From Lutraria lutraria (Eukaryota; Mollusca; Bivalvia; Venerida; Mactridae): DNA of 64,000 nt. The translations under genes were made by a program, and so were the position numbers. The notes below the pieces were generated by a model. That model saw only the letters and a program-made list of their open reading frames with translations. It searched no databases and was not told where the DNA came from. Below are positions 1 through 13,200 of this stretch, one piece after another. The stretch is taken from NCBI GenBank assembly GCA_964023205.1, contig OZ026848.1:33529912-33593911 (forward strand). Direction: 5' to 3'. The first letter of the stretch is position 1, and every line of letters starts with the position of its first letter.

Positions 1-387
1 AAGAAAGTATGCCCTCTCATCATTAATTTCCTTTAAAAACTCTAGAACAGAAAAATCAGTGCGTGGTGGTCAGTTTTACTTGTTGACATACTACACAAGA
101 TGCGCCACAATTTATCATTAATTATCTGATGCATTTAATCTTTTAATATATTTGATTATTTGCACGTTTGGTTTTGAACTGTCAGGAACATTTTGAAATG
201 AAGTAATCGTGTAGCTATGAAATTTGTCTAACTGTATCTACTTTCTAATATCTTCAGTAGTGAAATAATCCGGACAAATGTTCCAAAAATATTTCCCGTT
301 GTTATTGCGTTATCTGCCTTCCACCCTTCTATGGAAATGATCATTTTATGTTGACGATAGGTTCAATATTTCATCCCGTCATTGCAG

Positions 388-1233
388 GATGTTGACCCAG
401 ACACATTAGTTCTATTCCCTGGTCAGCCTATGGCACAAGATATCATAGTTGAAGTAAGCCGAAAAACGAACAAGAGACCGATGAGCTTCAAGATCGTAGT
501 GAAAGCTTGCTTCGAGGTTGTCACTGGTTCTACAACTTCGTCAGTAGTGCCAAGTACGTCGTCTAGTTCGAGCTCAGTCTATGAACAAGGCACGCCAAGT
601 ACCAGTTCAAGCTCCACCAGCTCAGTCTATGAACAAGGCACACCAAGTACCAGTTCAAGCTCCACCAGCTCAGTCTATGAAAGAGGCACACCAAGTACCA
701 GTTCAAGCTCCACAAGTTCAGTATATGAACAAGGTACACCAAGTTCGAGTTCAAGCTCCAGCAGCTCAGTCTATGAAAGAGGCACACCAAGTACCAGTTC
801 TAGCTCCAGCAGCACAGTCTATGAACATGGCACACCAAGTTCCAGTTCAAGCTCCACAAGCTCAGTCTATGAACAAGGCACACCAAGTACCAGTTCAAGC
901 TCCACAAGCTCAAGTTCATCAGAAGTTGAAACAACAAGTTCATCATCAGGCACAGCCTGTACTCTGGTTGATGGAATGGAAGACCCACAGTTTATTCCGA
1001 ATAGAAACATCAGAGGAAACGACGATAAAGTGCCGAAAGACGTGGACCGTTTACGAACGACCAACAACAGACCATTCGTTGTCGACGAGGACACTTATCT
1101 TCTCAAACTTTGGTTCATGCCATCTATCCCAATTGAATCCTTCGAATTGATAAATCCAGTGAATGTTGCAGAGATGACAGTCTCGTACATTAAGTCACCT
1201 TCAAGGTCTTCAAGACCGATAGAAGTAGCAACA
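388..1233 (+). CDS. Array exon 1 (282 codons, phase 0-0)
   Basis: The exon follows the acceptor ...CATTGCAG and ends before the donor GTACGT. Residues 1 to about 45 (starting DVDPDT, ending KACFEVV) are the last third of a discoidin-like domain. Residues from about 46 to 185 are a Ser/Thr-rich linker with seven 16-residue repeats of the type [16 protein letters not shown]. The rest, from [10 protein letters not shown] to PIEVAT, is the first two-thirds of the next domain. The apparent upstream start is only a TTG in the acceptor. Copy-specific: TVYEHG in the sixth linker repeat where other copies have SVYEHG. Confidence 0.92.
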
Positions 1234-4200
1234 GTACGTATTCTATTCGTGTTTTTGTCAAAGTGTATCTCACTGTAATTTCCTCACATGTTCCACAAAA
1301 GATTTTTATCTTGAGATGATTCCTTCGATAGGTTTCAATCAAGTACAAATGAAGAAAGTATGCCCTCTCATCATTAATTTCCTTTAAAAACTCTAGAACA
1401 GAAAAATCAGTGCGTGGTGGTCAGTTTTACTTGTTGACATACTACACAAGATGCGCCACAATTTATCATTAATTATCTGATGCATTTAATCTTTTAATAT
1501 ATTTGATTATTTGCACATTTGGTTTTGAACTGTCAGGAACATTTTGAAATGAAGTAATCGTGTAGCTATGAAATTTGTCTAACTGTATCTACTTTCTAAT
1601 ATCTTCAGTAGTGAAATAATCCGGACAAATGTTCCAAAAATATTTCCCGTTGTTATTGCGTTATCTGCCTTCCACCCTTCTATGGAAATGATCATTTTAT
1701 GTTGACGATAGGTTCAATATTTCATCCCGTCATTGCAGGATGTTGACCCAGACACATTAGTTCTATTCCCTGGTCAGCCTATGGCACAAGATATCATAGT
1801 TGAAGTAAGCCGAAAAACGAACAAGAGACCGATGAGCTTCAAGATCGTAGTGAAAGCTTGCTTCGAGGTTGTCACTGGTTCTACAACTTCGTCAGTAGTC
1901 CCAAGTACGTCGTCTAGTTCGAGCTCAGTCTATGAACAAGGCACGCCAAGTACCAGTTCAAGCTCCACCAGCTCAGTCTATGAACAAGGCACACCAAGTA
2001 CCAGTTCAAGCTCCACCAGCTCAGTCTATGAAAGAGGCACACCAAGTACCAGTTCAAGCTCCACAAGTTCAGTATATGAACAAGGTACACCAAGTTCGAG
2101 TTCAAGCTCCAGCAGCTCAGTCTATGAAAGAGGCACACCAAGTACCAGTTCTAGCTCCAGCAGCTCAGTCTATGAACATGGCACACCAAGTTCCAGTTCA
2201 AGCTCCACAAGCTCAGTCTATGAACAAGGCACACCAAGTACCAGTTCAAGCTCCACAAGCTCAAGTTCATCAGAAGTTGAAACAACAAGTTCATCATCAG
2301 GCACAGCCTGTACTCTGGTTGATGGAATGGAAGACCCACAGTTTATTCCGAATAGAAACATCAGAGGAAACGACGATAAAGTGCCGAAAGACGTGGACCG
2401 TTTACGAACGACCAACAACAGACCATTCGTTGTCGACGAGGACACTTATCTTCTCAAACTTTGGTTCATGCCATCTATCCCAATTGAATCCTTCGAATTG
2501 ATAAATCCAGTGAATGTTGCAGAGATGACAGTCTCGTATATTAAGTCACCTTCAAGGTCTTCAAGACCGATAGAAGTAGCAACAGTACGTATTCTATTCG
2601 TGTTTTTGTCAAAGTGTATCTCACTGTAATTTCCTCACATGTTCCACAAAAGATTTTTATCTCGAGATGATTCCTTCGATAGGTTTCAATCAAGTACAAA
2701 TGAAGAAAGTATGCCCTCTCATCATTAATTTCCTTTAAAAACTCTAGAACAGAAAAATCAGTGCGTGGTGGTCAGTTTTACTTGTTGACATACTACACAA
2801 GATGCGCCCCAATTTATCATTAATTATCTGATGCATTTAATCTTTTAATATATTTGATTATTTGCACATTTGGTTTTGAACTGTCAGGAACATTTTGAAA
2901 TGAAGTAATCGTGTAGCTATGAAATTTGTCTAACTGTATCTACTTTCTAATATCTTCAGTAGTGAAATAATCCGGACAAATGTTCCAAAAATATTTCCCG
3001 TTGTTATTGCGTTATCTGCCTTCCACCCTTCTATGGAAATGATCATTTTATGTTGACGATAGGTTCAATATTTCATCCCGTCATTGCAGGATGTTGACCC
3101 AGACACATTAGTTCTATTCCCTGGTCAGCCTATGGCACAAGATATCATAGTTGAAGTAAGCCGAAAAACGAACAAGAGACCGATGAGCTTCAAGATCGTA
3201 GTGAAAGCTTGCTTCGAGGTTGTCACTGGTTCTACAACTTCGTCAGTAGTCCCAAGTACGTCGTCTAGTTCGAGCTCAGTCTATGAACAAGGCACGCCAA
3301 GTACCAGTTCAAGCTCCACCAGCTCAGTCTATGAACAAGGCACACCAAGTACCAGTTCAAGCTCCACCAGCTCAGTCTATGAAAGAGGCACACCAAGTAC
3401 CAGTTCAAGCTCCACAAGTTCAGTATATGAACAAGGTACACCAAGTTCGAGTTCAAGCTCCAGCAGCTCAGTCTATGAAAGAGGCACACCAAGTACCAGT
3501 TCTAGCTCCAGCAGCTCAGTCTATGAACATGGCACACCAAGTTCCAGTTCAAGCTCCACAAGCTCAGTCTATGAACAAGGCACACCAAGTACCAGTTCAA
3601 GCTCCACAAGCTCAAGTTCATCAGAAGTTGAAACAACAAGTTCATCATCAGGCACAGCCTGTACTCTGGTTGATGGAATGGAAGACCCACAGTTTATTCC
3701 GAATAGAAACATCAGAGGAAACGACGATAAAGTGCCGAAAGACGTGGACCGTTTACGAACGACCAACAACAGACCATTCGTTGTCGACGAGGACACTTAT
3801 CTTCTCAAACTTTGGTTCATGCCATCTATCCCAATTGAATCCTTCGAATTGATAAATCCAGTGAATGTTGCAGAGATGACAGTCTCGTATATTAAGTCAC
3901 CTTCAAGGTCTTCAAGACCGATAGAAGTAGCAACAGTACGTATTCTATTCGTGTTTTTGTCAAAGTGTATCTCACTGTAATTTCCTCACATGTTCCACAA
4001 AAGATTTTTATCTCGAGATGATTCCTTCGATAGGTTTCAATCAAGTACAAATGAAGAAAGTATGCCCTCTCATCATTAATTTCCTTTAAAAACTCTAGAA
4101 CAGAAAAATCAGTGCGTGGTGGTCAGTTTTACTTGTTGACATACTACACAAGATGCGCCCCAATTTATCATTAATTATCTGATGCATTTAATCTTTTAAT

Positions 4201-7200
4201 ATATTTGATTATTTGCACATTTGGTTTTGAACTGTCAGGAACATTTTGAAATGAAGTAATCGTGTAGCTATGAAATTTGTCTAACTGTATCTACTTTCTA
4301 ATATCTTCAGTAGTGAAATAATCCGGACAAATGTTCCAAAAATATTTCCCGTTGTTATTGCGTTATCTGCCTTCCATCCTTCTATGGAAATGATCATTTT
4401 ATGTTGACGATAGGTTCAATATTTCATCCCGTCATTGCAGGATGTTGACCCGGACACATTAGTTCTATTCCCTGGTCAGCCTATGGCACAAGATATCATA
4501 GTTGAAGTAAGCCGAAAAACGAACAAGAGACCGATGAGCTTCAAGATCGTAGTGAAAGCTTGCTTCGAGGTTGTTACTGGTTCTACAATTTCGTCAGTAG
4601 TCCCAAGTACGTCGTCTAGTTCGAGCTCAGTCTATGAACAAGGCACGCCAAGTACCAGTTCAAGCTCCACCAGCTCAGTCTATGAACAAGGCACACCAAG
4701 TACCAGTTCAAGCTCCACCAGCTCAGTCTATGAAAGAGGCACACCAAGTACCAGTTCAAGCTCCACAAGTTCAGTATATGAACAAGGTACACCAAGTTCG
4801 AGTTCAAGCTCCAGCAGCTCAGTCTATGAAAGAGGCACACCAAGTACCAGTTCTAGCTCCAGCAGCTCAGTCTATGAACATGGCACACCAAGTTCCAGTT
4901 CAAGCTCAGTCTATGAACAAGGCACACCAAGTACCAGTTCAAGCTCCACAAGCTCAAGTTCATCAGAAGTTGAAACAACAAGTTCATCATCAGGCACAGC
5001 CTGTACTCTGGTTGATGGAATGGAAGACCCACAGTTTATTCCGAATAGAAACATCAGAGGAAACGACGATAAAGTGCCGAAAGACGTGGACCGTTTACGA
5101 ACGACCAACAACAGACCATTCGTTGTCGACGAGGACACTTATCTTCTCAAACTTTGGTTCATGCCATCTATCCCAATTGAATCCTTCGAATTGATAAATC
5201 CAGTGAATGTTGCAGAGATGACAGTCTCGTACATTAAGTCACCTTCAAGGTCTTCAAGACCGATAGAAGTAGCAACAGTACGTATTCTATTCGTGTTTTT
5301 GTCAAAGTGTATCTCACTGTAATTTCCTCACATGTTCCACAAAAGATTTTTATCTTGAGATGATTCCTTCGATAGGTTTCAATCAAGTACAAATGAAGAA
5401 AGTATGCCCTCTCATCATTAATTTCCTTTAAAAACTCTAGAACAGAAAAATCAGTGCGTGGTGGTCAGTTTTACTTGTTGACATACTACACAAGATGCGC
5501 CACAATTTATCATTAATTATCTAATGCATTTAATCTTTTAATATATTTGATTATTTGCACATATGGTTTTGAACTGTCAGGAACATTTTGAAATGAAGTA
5601 ATCGTGTAGCTATGAAATTTGTCTAACTGTATCTACTTTCTAATATCTTCAGTAGTGAAATAATCCGGACAAATGTTCCAAAAATATTTCCCGTTGTTAT
5701 TGCGTTATCTGCCTTCACCCTTCTATGGAAATGATCATTTTATGTTGACGATAGGTTCAATATTTCATCCCGTCATTGCAGGATGTTGACCCAGACACAT
5801 TAGTTCTATTCCCTGGTCAGCCTATGGCACAAGATATCATAGTTGAAGTAAGCCGAAAAACGAACAAGAGACCGATGAGCTTCAAGATCGTAGTGAAAGC
5901 TTGCTTCGAGGTTGTCACTGGTTCTACAACTTCGTCAGTAGTCCCAAGTACGTCGTCTAGTTCGAGCTCAGTCTATGAACAAGGCACGCCAAGTACCAGT
6001 TCAAGCTCCACCAGCTCAGTCTATGAACAAGGCACACCAAGTACCAGTTCAAGCTCCACCAGCTCAGTCTATGAAAGAGGCACACCAAGTACCAGTTCAA
6101 GCTCCACAAGTTCAGTATATGAACAAGGTACACCAAGTTCGAGTTCAAGCTCCAGCAGCTCAGTCTATGAAAGAGGCACACCAAGTACCAGTTCTAGCTC
6201 CAGCAGCTCAGTCTATGAACATGGCACACCAAGTTCCAGTTCAAGCTCCACAAGCTCAGTCTATGAACAAGGCACACCAAGTACCAGTTCAAGCTCCACA
6301 AGCTCAAGTTCATCAGAAGTTGAAACAACAAGTTCATCATCAGGCACAGCCTGTACTCTGGTTGATGGAATGGAAGACCCACAGTTTATTCCGAATAGAA
6401 ACATCAGAGGAAACGACGATAAAGTGCCGAAAGACGTGGACCGTTTACGAACGACCAACAACAGACCATTCGTTGTCGACGAGGACACTTATCTTCTCAA
6501 ACTTTGGTTCATGCCATCTATCCCAATTGAATCCTTCGAATTGATAAATCCAGTGAATGTTGCAGAGATGACAGTCTCGTACATTAAGTCACCTTCAAGG
6601 TCTTCAAGACCGATAGAAGTAGCAACAGTACGTATTCTATTCGTGTTTTTGTCAAAGTGTATCTCACTGTAATTTCCTCACATGTTCCACAAAAGATTTT
6701 TATCTTGAGATGATTCCTTCGATAGGTTTCAATCAAGTACAAATGAAGAAAGTATGCCCTCTCATCATTAATTTCCTTTAAAAACTCTAGAACAGAAAAA
6801 TCAGTGCGTGGTGGTCAGTTTTACTTGTTGACATACTACACAAGATGCGCCACAATTTATCATTAATTATCTGATGCATTTAATCTTTTAATATATTTGA
6901 TTATTTGCACATTTGGTTTTGAACTGTCAGGAACATTTTGAAATGAAGTAATCGTGTAGCTATGAAATTTGTCTAACTGTATCTACTTTCTAATATCTTC
7001 AGTAGTGAAATAATCCGGACAAATGTTCCAAAAATATTTCCCGTTGTTATTGCGTTATCTGCCTTCCACCCTTCTATGGAAATGATCATTTTATGTTGAC
7101 GATAGGTTCAATATTTCATCCCGTCATTGCAGGATGTTGACCCAGACACATTAGTTCTATTCCCTGGTCAGCCTATGGCACAAGATATCATAGTTGAAGT

Positions 7201-10200
7201 AAGCCGAAAAACGAACAAGAGACCGATGAGCTTCAAGATCGTAGTGAAAGCTTGCTTCGAGGTTGTCACTGGTTCTACAACTTCGTCAGTAGTCCCAAGT
7301 ACGTCGTCTAGTTCGAGCTCAGTCTATGAACAAGGCACGCCAAGTACCAGTTCAAGCTCCACCAGCTCAGTCTATGAACAAGGCACACCAAGTACCAGTT
7401 CAAGCTCCACCAGCTCAGTCTATGAAAGAGGCACACCAAGTACCAGTTCAAGCTCCACAAGTTCAGTATATGAACAAGGTACACCAAGTTCGAGTTCAAG
7501 CTCCAGCAGCTCAGTCTATGAAAGAGGCACACCAAGTACCAGTTCTAGCTCCAGCAGCTCAGTCTATGAACATGGCACACCAAGTTCCAGTTCAAGCTCC
7601 ACAAGCTCAGTCTATGAACAAGGCACACCAAGTACCAGTTCAAGCTCCACAAGCTCAAGTTCATCAGAAGTTGAAACAACAAGTTCATCATCAGGCACAG
7701 CCTGTACTCTGGTTGATGGAATGGAAGACCCACAGTTTATTCCGAATAGAAACATCAGAGGAAACGACGATAAAGTGCCGAAAGACGTGGACCGTTTACG
7801 AACGACCAACAACAGACCATTCGTTGTCGACGAGGACACTTATCTTCTCAAACTTTGGTTCATGCCATCTATCCCAATTGAATCCTTCGAATTGATAAAT
7901 CCAGTGAATGTTGCAGAGATGACAGTCTCGTACATTAAGTCACCTTCAAGGTCTTCAAGACCGATAGAAGTAGCAACAGTACGTATTCTATTCGTGTTTT
8001 TGTCAAAGTGTATCTCACTGTAATTTCCTCACATGTTCCACAAAAGATTTTTATCTTGAGATGATTCCTTCGATAGGTTTCAATCAAGTACAAATGAAGA
8101 AAGTATGCCCTCTCATCATTAATTTCCTTTAAAAACTCTAGAACAGAAAAATCAGTGCGTGGTGGTCAGTTTTACTTGTTGACATACTACACAAGATGCG
8201 CCACAATTTATCATTAATTATCTGATGCATTTAATCTTTTAATATATTTGATTATTTGCACATTTGGTTTTGAACTGTCAGGAACATTTTGAAATGAAGT
8301 AATCGTGTAGCTATGAAATTTGTCTAACTGTATCTACTTTCTAATATCTTCAGTAGTGAAATAATCCGGACAAATGTTCCAAAAATATTTCCCGTTGTTA
8401 TTGCGTTATCTGCCTTCCACCCTTCTATGGAAATGATCATTTTATGTTGACGATAGGTTCAATATTTCACCCCGTCATTGCAGGATGTTGACCCAGACAC
8501 ATTAGTTCTATTCCCTGGTCAGCCTATGGCACAAGATATCATAGTTGAAGTAAGCCGAAAAACGAACAAGAGACCGATGAGCTTCAAGATCGTAGTGAAA
8601 GCTTGCTTCGAGGTTGTCACTGGTTCTACAACTTCGTCAGTAGTCCCAAGTACGTCGTCTAGTTCGAGCTCAGTCTATGAACAAGGCACGCCAAGTACCA
8701 GTTCAAGCTCCACCAGCTCAGTCTATGAACAAGGCACACCAAGTACCAGTTCAAGCTCCACCAGCTCAGTCTATGAAAGAGGCACACCAAGTACCAGTTC
8801 AAGCTCCACAAGTTCAGTATATGAACAAGGTACACCAAGTTCGAGTTCAAGCTCCAGCAGCTCAGTCTATGAAAGAGGCACACCAAGTACCAGTTCTAGC
8901 TCCAGCAGCTCAGTCTATGAACATGGCACACCAAGTTCCAGTTCAAGCTCCACAAGCTCAGTCTATGAACAAGGCACACCAAGTACCAGTTCAAGCTCCA
9001 CAAGCTCAAGTTCATCAGAAGTTGAAACAACAAGTTCATCATCAGGCACAGCCTGTACTCTGGTTGATGGAATGGAAGACCCACAGTTTATTCCGAATAG
9101 AAACATCAGAGGAAACGACGATAAAGTGCCGAAAGACGTGGACCGTTTACGAACGACCAACAACAGACCATTCGTTGTCGACGAGGACACTTATCTTCTC
9201 AAACTTTGGTTCATGCCATCTATCCCAATTGAATCCTTCGAATTGATAAATCCAGTGAATGTTGCAGAGATGACAGTCTCGTATATTAAGTCACCTTCAA
9301 GGTCTTCAAGACCGATAGAAGTAGCAACAGTACGTATTCTATTCGTGTTTTTGTCAAAGTGTATCTCACTGTAATTTCCTCACATGTTCCACAAAAGATT
9401 TTTATCTCGAGATGATTCCTTCGATAGGTTTCAATCAAGTACAAATGAAGAAAGTATGCCCTCTCATCATTAATTTCCTTTAAAAACTCTAGAACAGAAA
9501 AATCAGTGCGTGGTGGTCAGTTTTACTTGTTGACATACTACACAAGATGCGCCCCAATTTATCATTAATTATCTGATGCATTTAATCTTTTAATATATTT
9601 GATTATTTGCACATTTGGTTTTGAACTGTCAGGAACATTTTGAAATGAAGTAATCGTGTAGCTATGAAATTTGTCTAACTGTATCTACTTTCTAATATCT
9701 TCAGTAGTGAAATAATCCGGACAAATGTTCCAAAAATATTTCCCGTTGTTATTGCGTTATCTGCCTTCCACCCTTCTATGGAAATGATCATTTTATGTTG
9801 ACGATAGGTTCAATATTTCATCCCGTCATTGCAGGATGTTGACCCGGACACATTAGTTCTATTCCCTGGTCAGCCTATGGCACAAGATATCATAGTTGAA
9901 GTAAGCCGAAAAACGAACAAGAGACCGATGAGCTTCAAGATCGTAGTGAAAGCTTGCTTCGAGGTTGTTACTGGTTCTACAACTTCGTCAGTAGTCCCAA
10001 GTACGTCGTCTAGTTCGAGCTCAGTCTATGAACAAGGCACGCCAAGTACCAGTTCAAGCTCCACCAGCTCAGTCTATGAACAAGGCACACCAAGTACCAG
10101 TTCAAGCTCCACCAGCTCAGTCTATGAAAGAGGCACACCAAGTACCAGTTCAAGCTCCACAAGTTCAGTATATGAACAAGGTACACCAAGTTCGAGTTCA

Positions 10201-13200
10201 AGCTCCAGCAGCTCAGTCTATGAAAGAGGCACACCAAGTACCAGTTCTAGCTCCAGCAGCTCAGTCTATGAACATGGCACACCAAGTTCCAGTTCAAGCT
10301 CAGTCTATGAACAAGGCACACCAAGTACCAGTTCAAGCTCCACAAGCTCAAGTTCATCAGAAGTTGAAACAACAAGTTCATCATCAGGCACAGCCTGTAC
10401 TCTGGTTGATGGAATGGAAGACCCACAGTTTATTCCGAATAGAAACATCAGAGGAAACGACGATAAAGTGCCGAAAGACGTGGACCGTTTACGAACGACC
10501 AACAACAGACCATTCGTTGTCGACGAGGACACTTATCTTCTCAAACTTTGGTTCATGCCATCTATCCCAATTGAATCCTTCGAATTGATAAATCCAGTGA
10601 ATGTTGCAGAGATGACAGTCTCGTACATTAAGTCACCTTCAAGGTCTTCAAGACCGATAGAAGTAGCAACAGTACGTATTCTATTCGTGTTTTTGTCAAA
10701 GTGTATCTCACTGTAATTTCCTCACATGTTCCACAAAAGATTTTTATCTTGAGATGATTCCTTCGATAGGTTTCAATCAAGTACAAATGAAGAAAGTATG
10801 CCCTCTCATCATTAATTTCCTTTAAAAACTCTAGAACAGAAAAATCAGTGCGTGGTGGTCAGTTTTACTTGTTGACATACTACACAAGATGCGCCACAAT
10901 TTATCATTAATTATCTGATGCATTTAATCTTTTAATATATTTGATTATTTGCACATTTGGTTTTGAACTGTCAGGAACATTTTGAAATGAAGTAATCGTG
11001 TAGCTATGAAATTTGTCTAACTGTATCTACTTTCTAATATCTTCAGTAGTGAAATAATCCGGACAAATGTTCCAAAAATATTTCCCGTTGTTATTGCGTT
11101 ATCTGCCTTCCACCCTTCTATGGAAATGATCATTTTATGTTGACGATAGGTTCAATATTTCATCCCGTCATTGCAGGATGTTGACCCAGACACATTAGTT
11201 CTATTCCCTGGTCAGCCTATGGCACAAGATATCATAGTTGAAGTAAGCCGAAAAACGAACAAGAGACCGATGAGCTTCAAGATCGTAGTGAAAGCTTGCT
11301 TCGAGGTTGTCACTGGTTCTACAACTTCGTCAGTAGTCCCAAGTACGTCGTCTAGTTCGAGCTCAGTCTATGAACAAGGCACGCCAAGTACCAGTTCAAG
11401 CTCCACCAGCTCAGTCTATGAACAAGGCACACCAAGTACCAGTTCAAGCTCCACCAGCTCAGTCTATGAAAGAGGCACACCAAGTACCAGTTCAAGCTCC
11501 ACAAGTTCAGTATATGAACAAGGTACACCAAGTTCGAGTTCAAGCTCCAGCAGCTCAGTCTATGAAAGAGGCACACCAAGTACCAGTTCTAGCTCCAGCA
11601 GCTCAGTCTATGAACATGGCACACCAAGTTCCAGTTCAAGCTCCACAAGCTCAGTCTATGAACAAGGCACACCAAGTACCAGTTCAAGCTCCACAAGCTC
11701 AAGTTCATCAGAAGTTGAAACAACAAGTTCATCATCAGGCACAGCCTGTACTCTGGTTGATGGAATGGAAGACCCACAGTTTATTCCGAATAGAAACATC
11801 AGAGGAAACGACGATAAAGTGCCGAAAGACGTGGACCGTTTACGAACGACCAACAACAGACCATTCGTTGTCGACGAGGACACTTATCTTCTCAAACTTT
11901 GGTTCATGCCATCTATCCCAATTGAATCCTTCGAATTGATAAATCCAGTGAATGTTGCAGAGATGACAGTCTCGTACATTAAGTCACCTTCAAGGTCTTC
12001 AAGACCGATAGAAGTAGCAACAGTACGTATTCTATTCGTGTTTTTGTCAAAGTGTATCTCACTGTAATTTCCTCACATGTTCCACAAAAGATTTTTATCT
12101 TGAGATGATTCCTTCGATAGGTTTCAATCAAGTACAAATGAAGAAAGTATGCCCTCTCATCATTAATTTCCTTTAAAAACTCTAGAACAGAAAAATCAGT
12201 GCGTGGTGGTCAGTTTTACTTGTTGACATACTACACAAGATGCGCCACAATTTATCATTAATTATCTGATGCATTTAATCTTTTAATATATTTGATTATT
12301 TGCACATTTGGTTTTGAACTGTCAGGAACATTTTGAAATGAAGTAATCGTGTAGCTATGAAATTTGTCTAACTGTATCTACTTTCTAATATCTTCAGTAG
12401 TGAAATAATCCGGACAAATGTTCCAAAAATATTTCCCGTTGTTATTGCGTTATCTGCCTTCCACCCTTCTATGGAAATGATCATTTTATGTTGACGATAG
12501 GTTCAATATTTCACCCCGTCATTGCAGGATGTTGACCCAGACACATTAGTTCTATTCCCTGGTCAGCCTATGGCACAAGATATCATAGTTGAAGTAAGCC
12601 GAAAAACGAACAAGAGACCGATGAGCTTCAAGATCGTAGTGAAAGCTTGCTTCGAGGTTGTCACTGGTTCTACAACTTCGTCAGTAGTCCCAAGTACGTC
12701 GTCTAGTTCGAGCTCAGTCTATGAACAAGGCACGCCAAGTACCAGTTCAAGCTCCACCAGCTCAGTCTATGAACAAGGCACACCAAGTACCAGTTCAAGC
12801 TCCACCAGCTCAGTCTATGAAAGAGGCACACCAAGTACCAGTTCAAGCTCCACAAGTTCAGTATATGAACAAGGTACACCAAGTTCGAGTTCAAGCTCCA
12901 GCAGCTCAGTCTATGAAAGAGGCACACCAAGTACCAGTTCTAGCTCCAGCAGCTCAGTCTATGAACATGGCACACCAAGTTCCAGTTCAAGCTCCACAAG
13001 CTCAGTCTATGAACAAGGCACACCAAGTAAGAGTTCAAGCTCCACAAGCTCAAGTTCATCAGAAGTTGAAACAACAAGTTCATCATCAGGCACAGCCTGT
13101 ACTCTGGTTGATGGAATGGAAGACCCACAGTTTATTCCGAATAGAAACATCAGAGGAAACGACGATAAAGTGCCGAAAGACGTGGACCGTTTACGAACGA

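Noticed and set aside
563..1094. Minus-strand ORFs of 62-75 codons in every array unit
   Set aside because: Antisense shadows of the same short repeat ([15 protein letters not shown]), with no start context or splice support.
581..1150. 189-codon plus-strand ORF repeated in every array unit ([15 protein letters not shown]...)
   Set aside because: Out-of-frame reading of the 48-bp linker repeat. The frame with splice-compatible borders and homology to downstream domains is the Ser/Thr-rich one.
382..1278. Each array unit as an independent single-exon gene of 298 codons
   Set aside because: The apparent start is a TTG inside the acceptor and the last 15 codons run past a strong GTACGT donor. 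Exon joins in phase 0 complete the domain.
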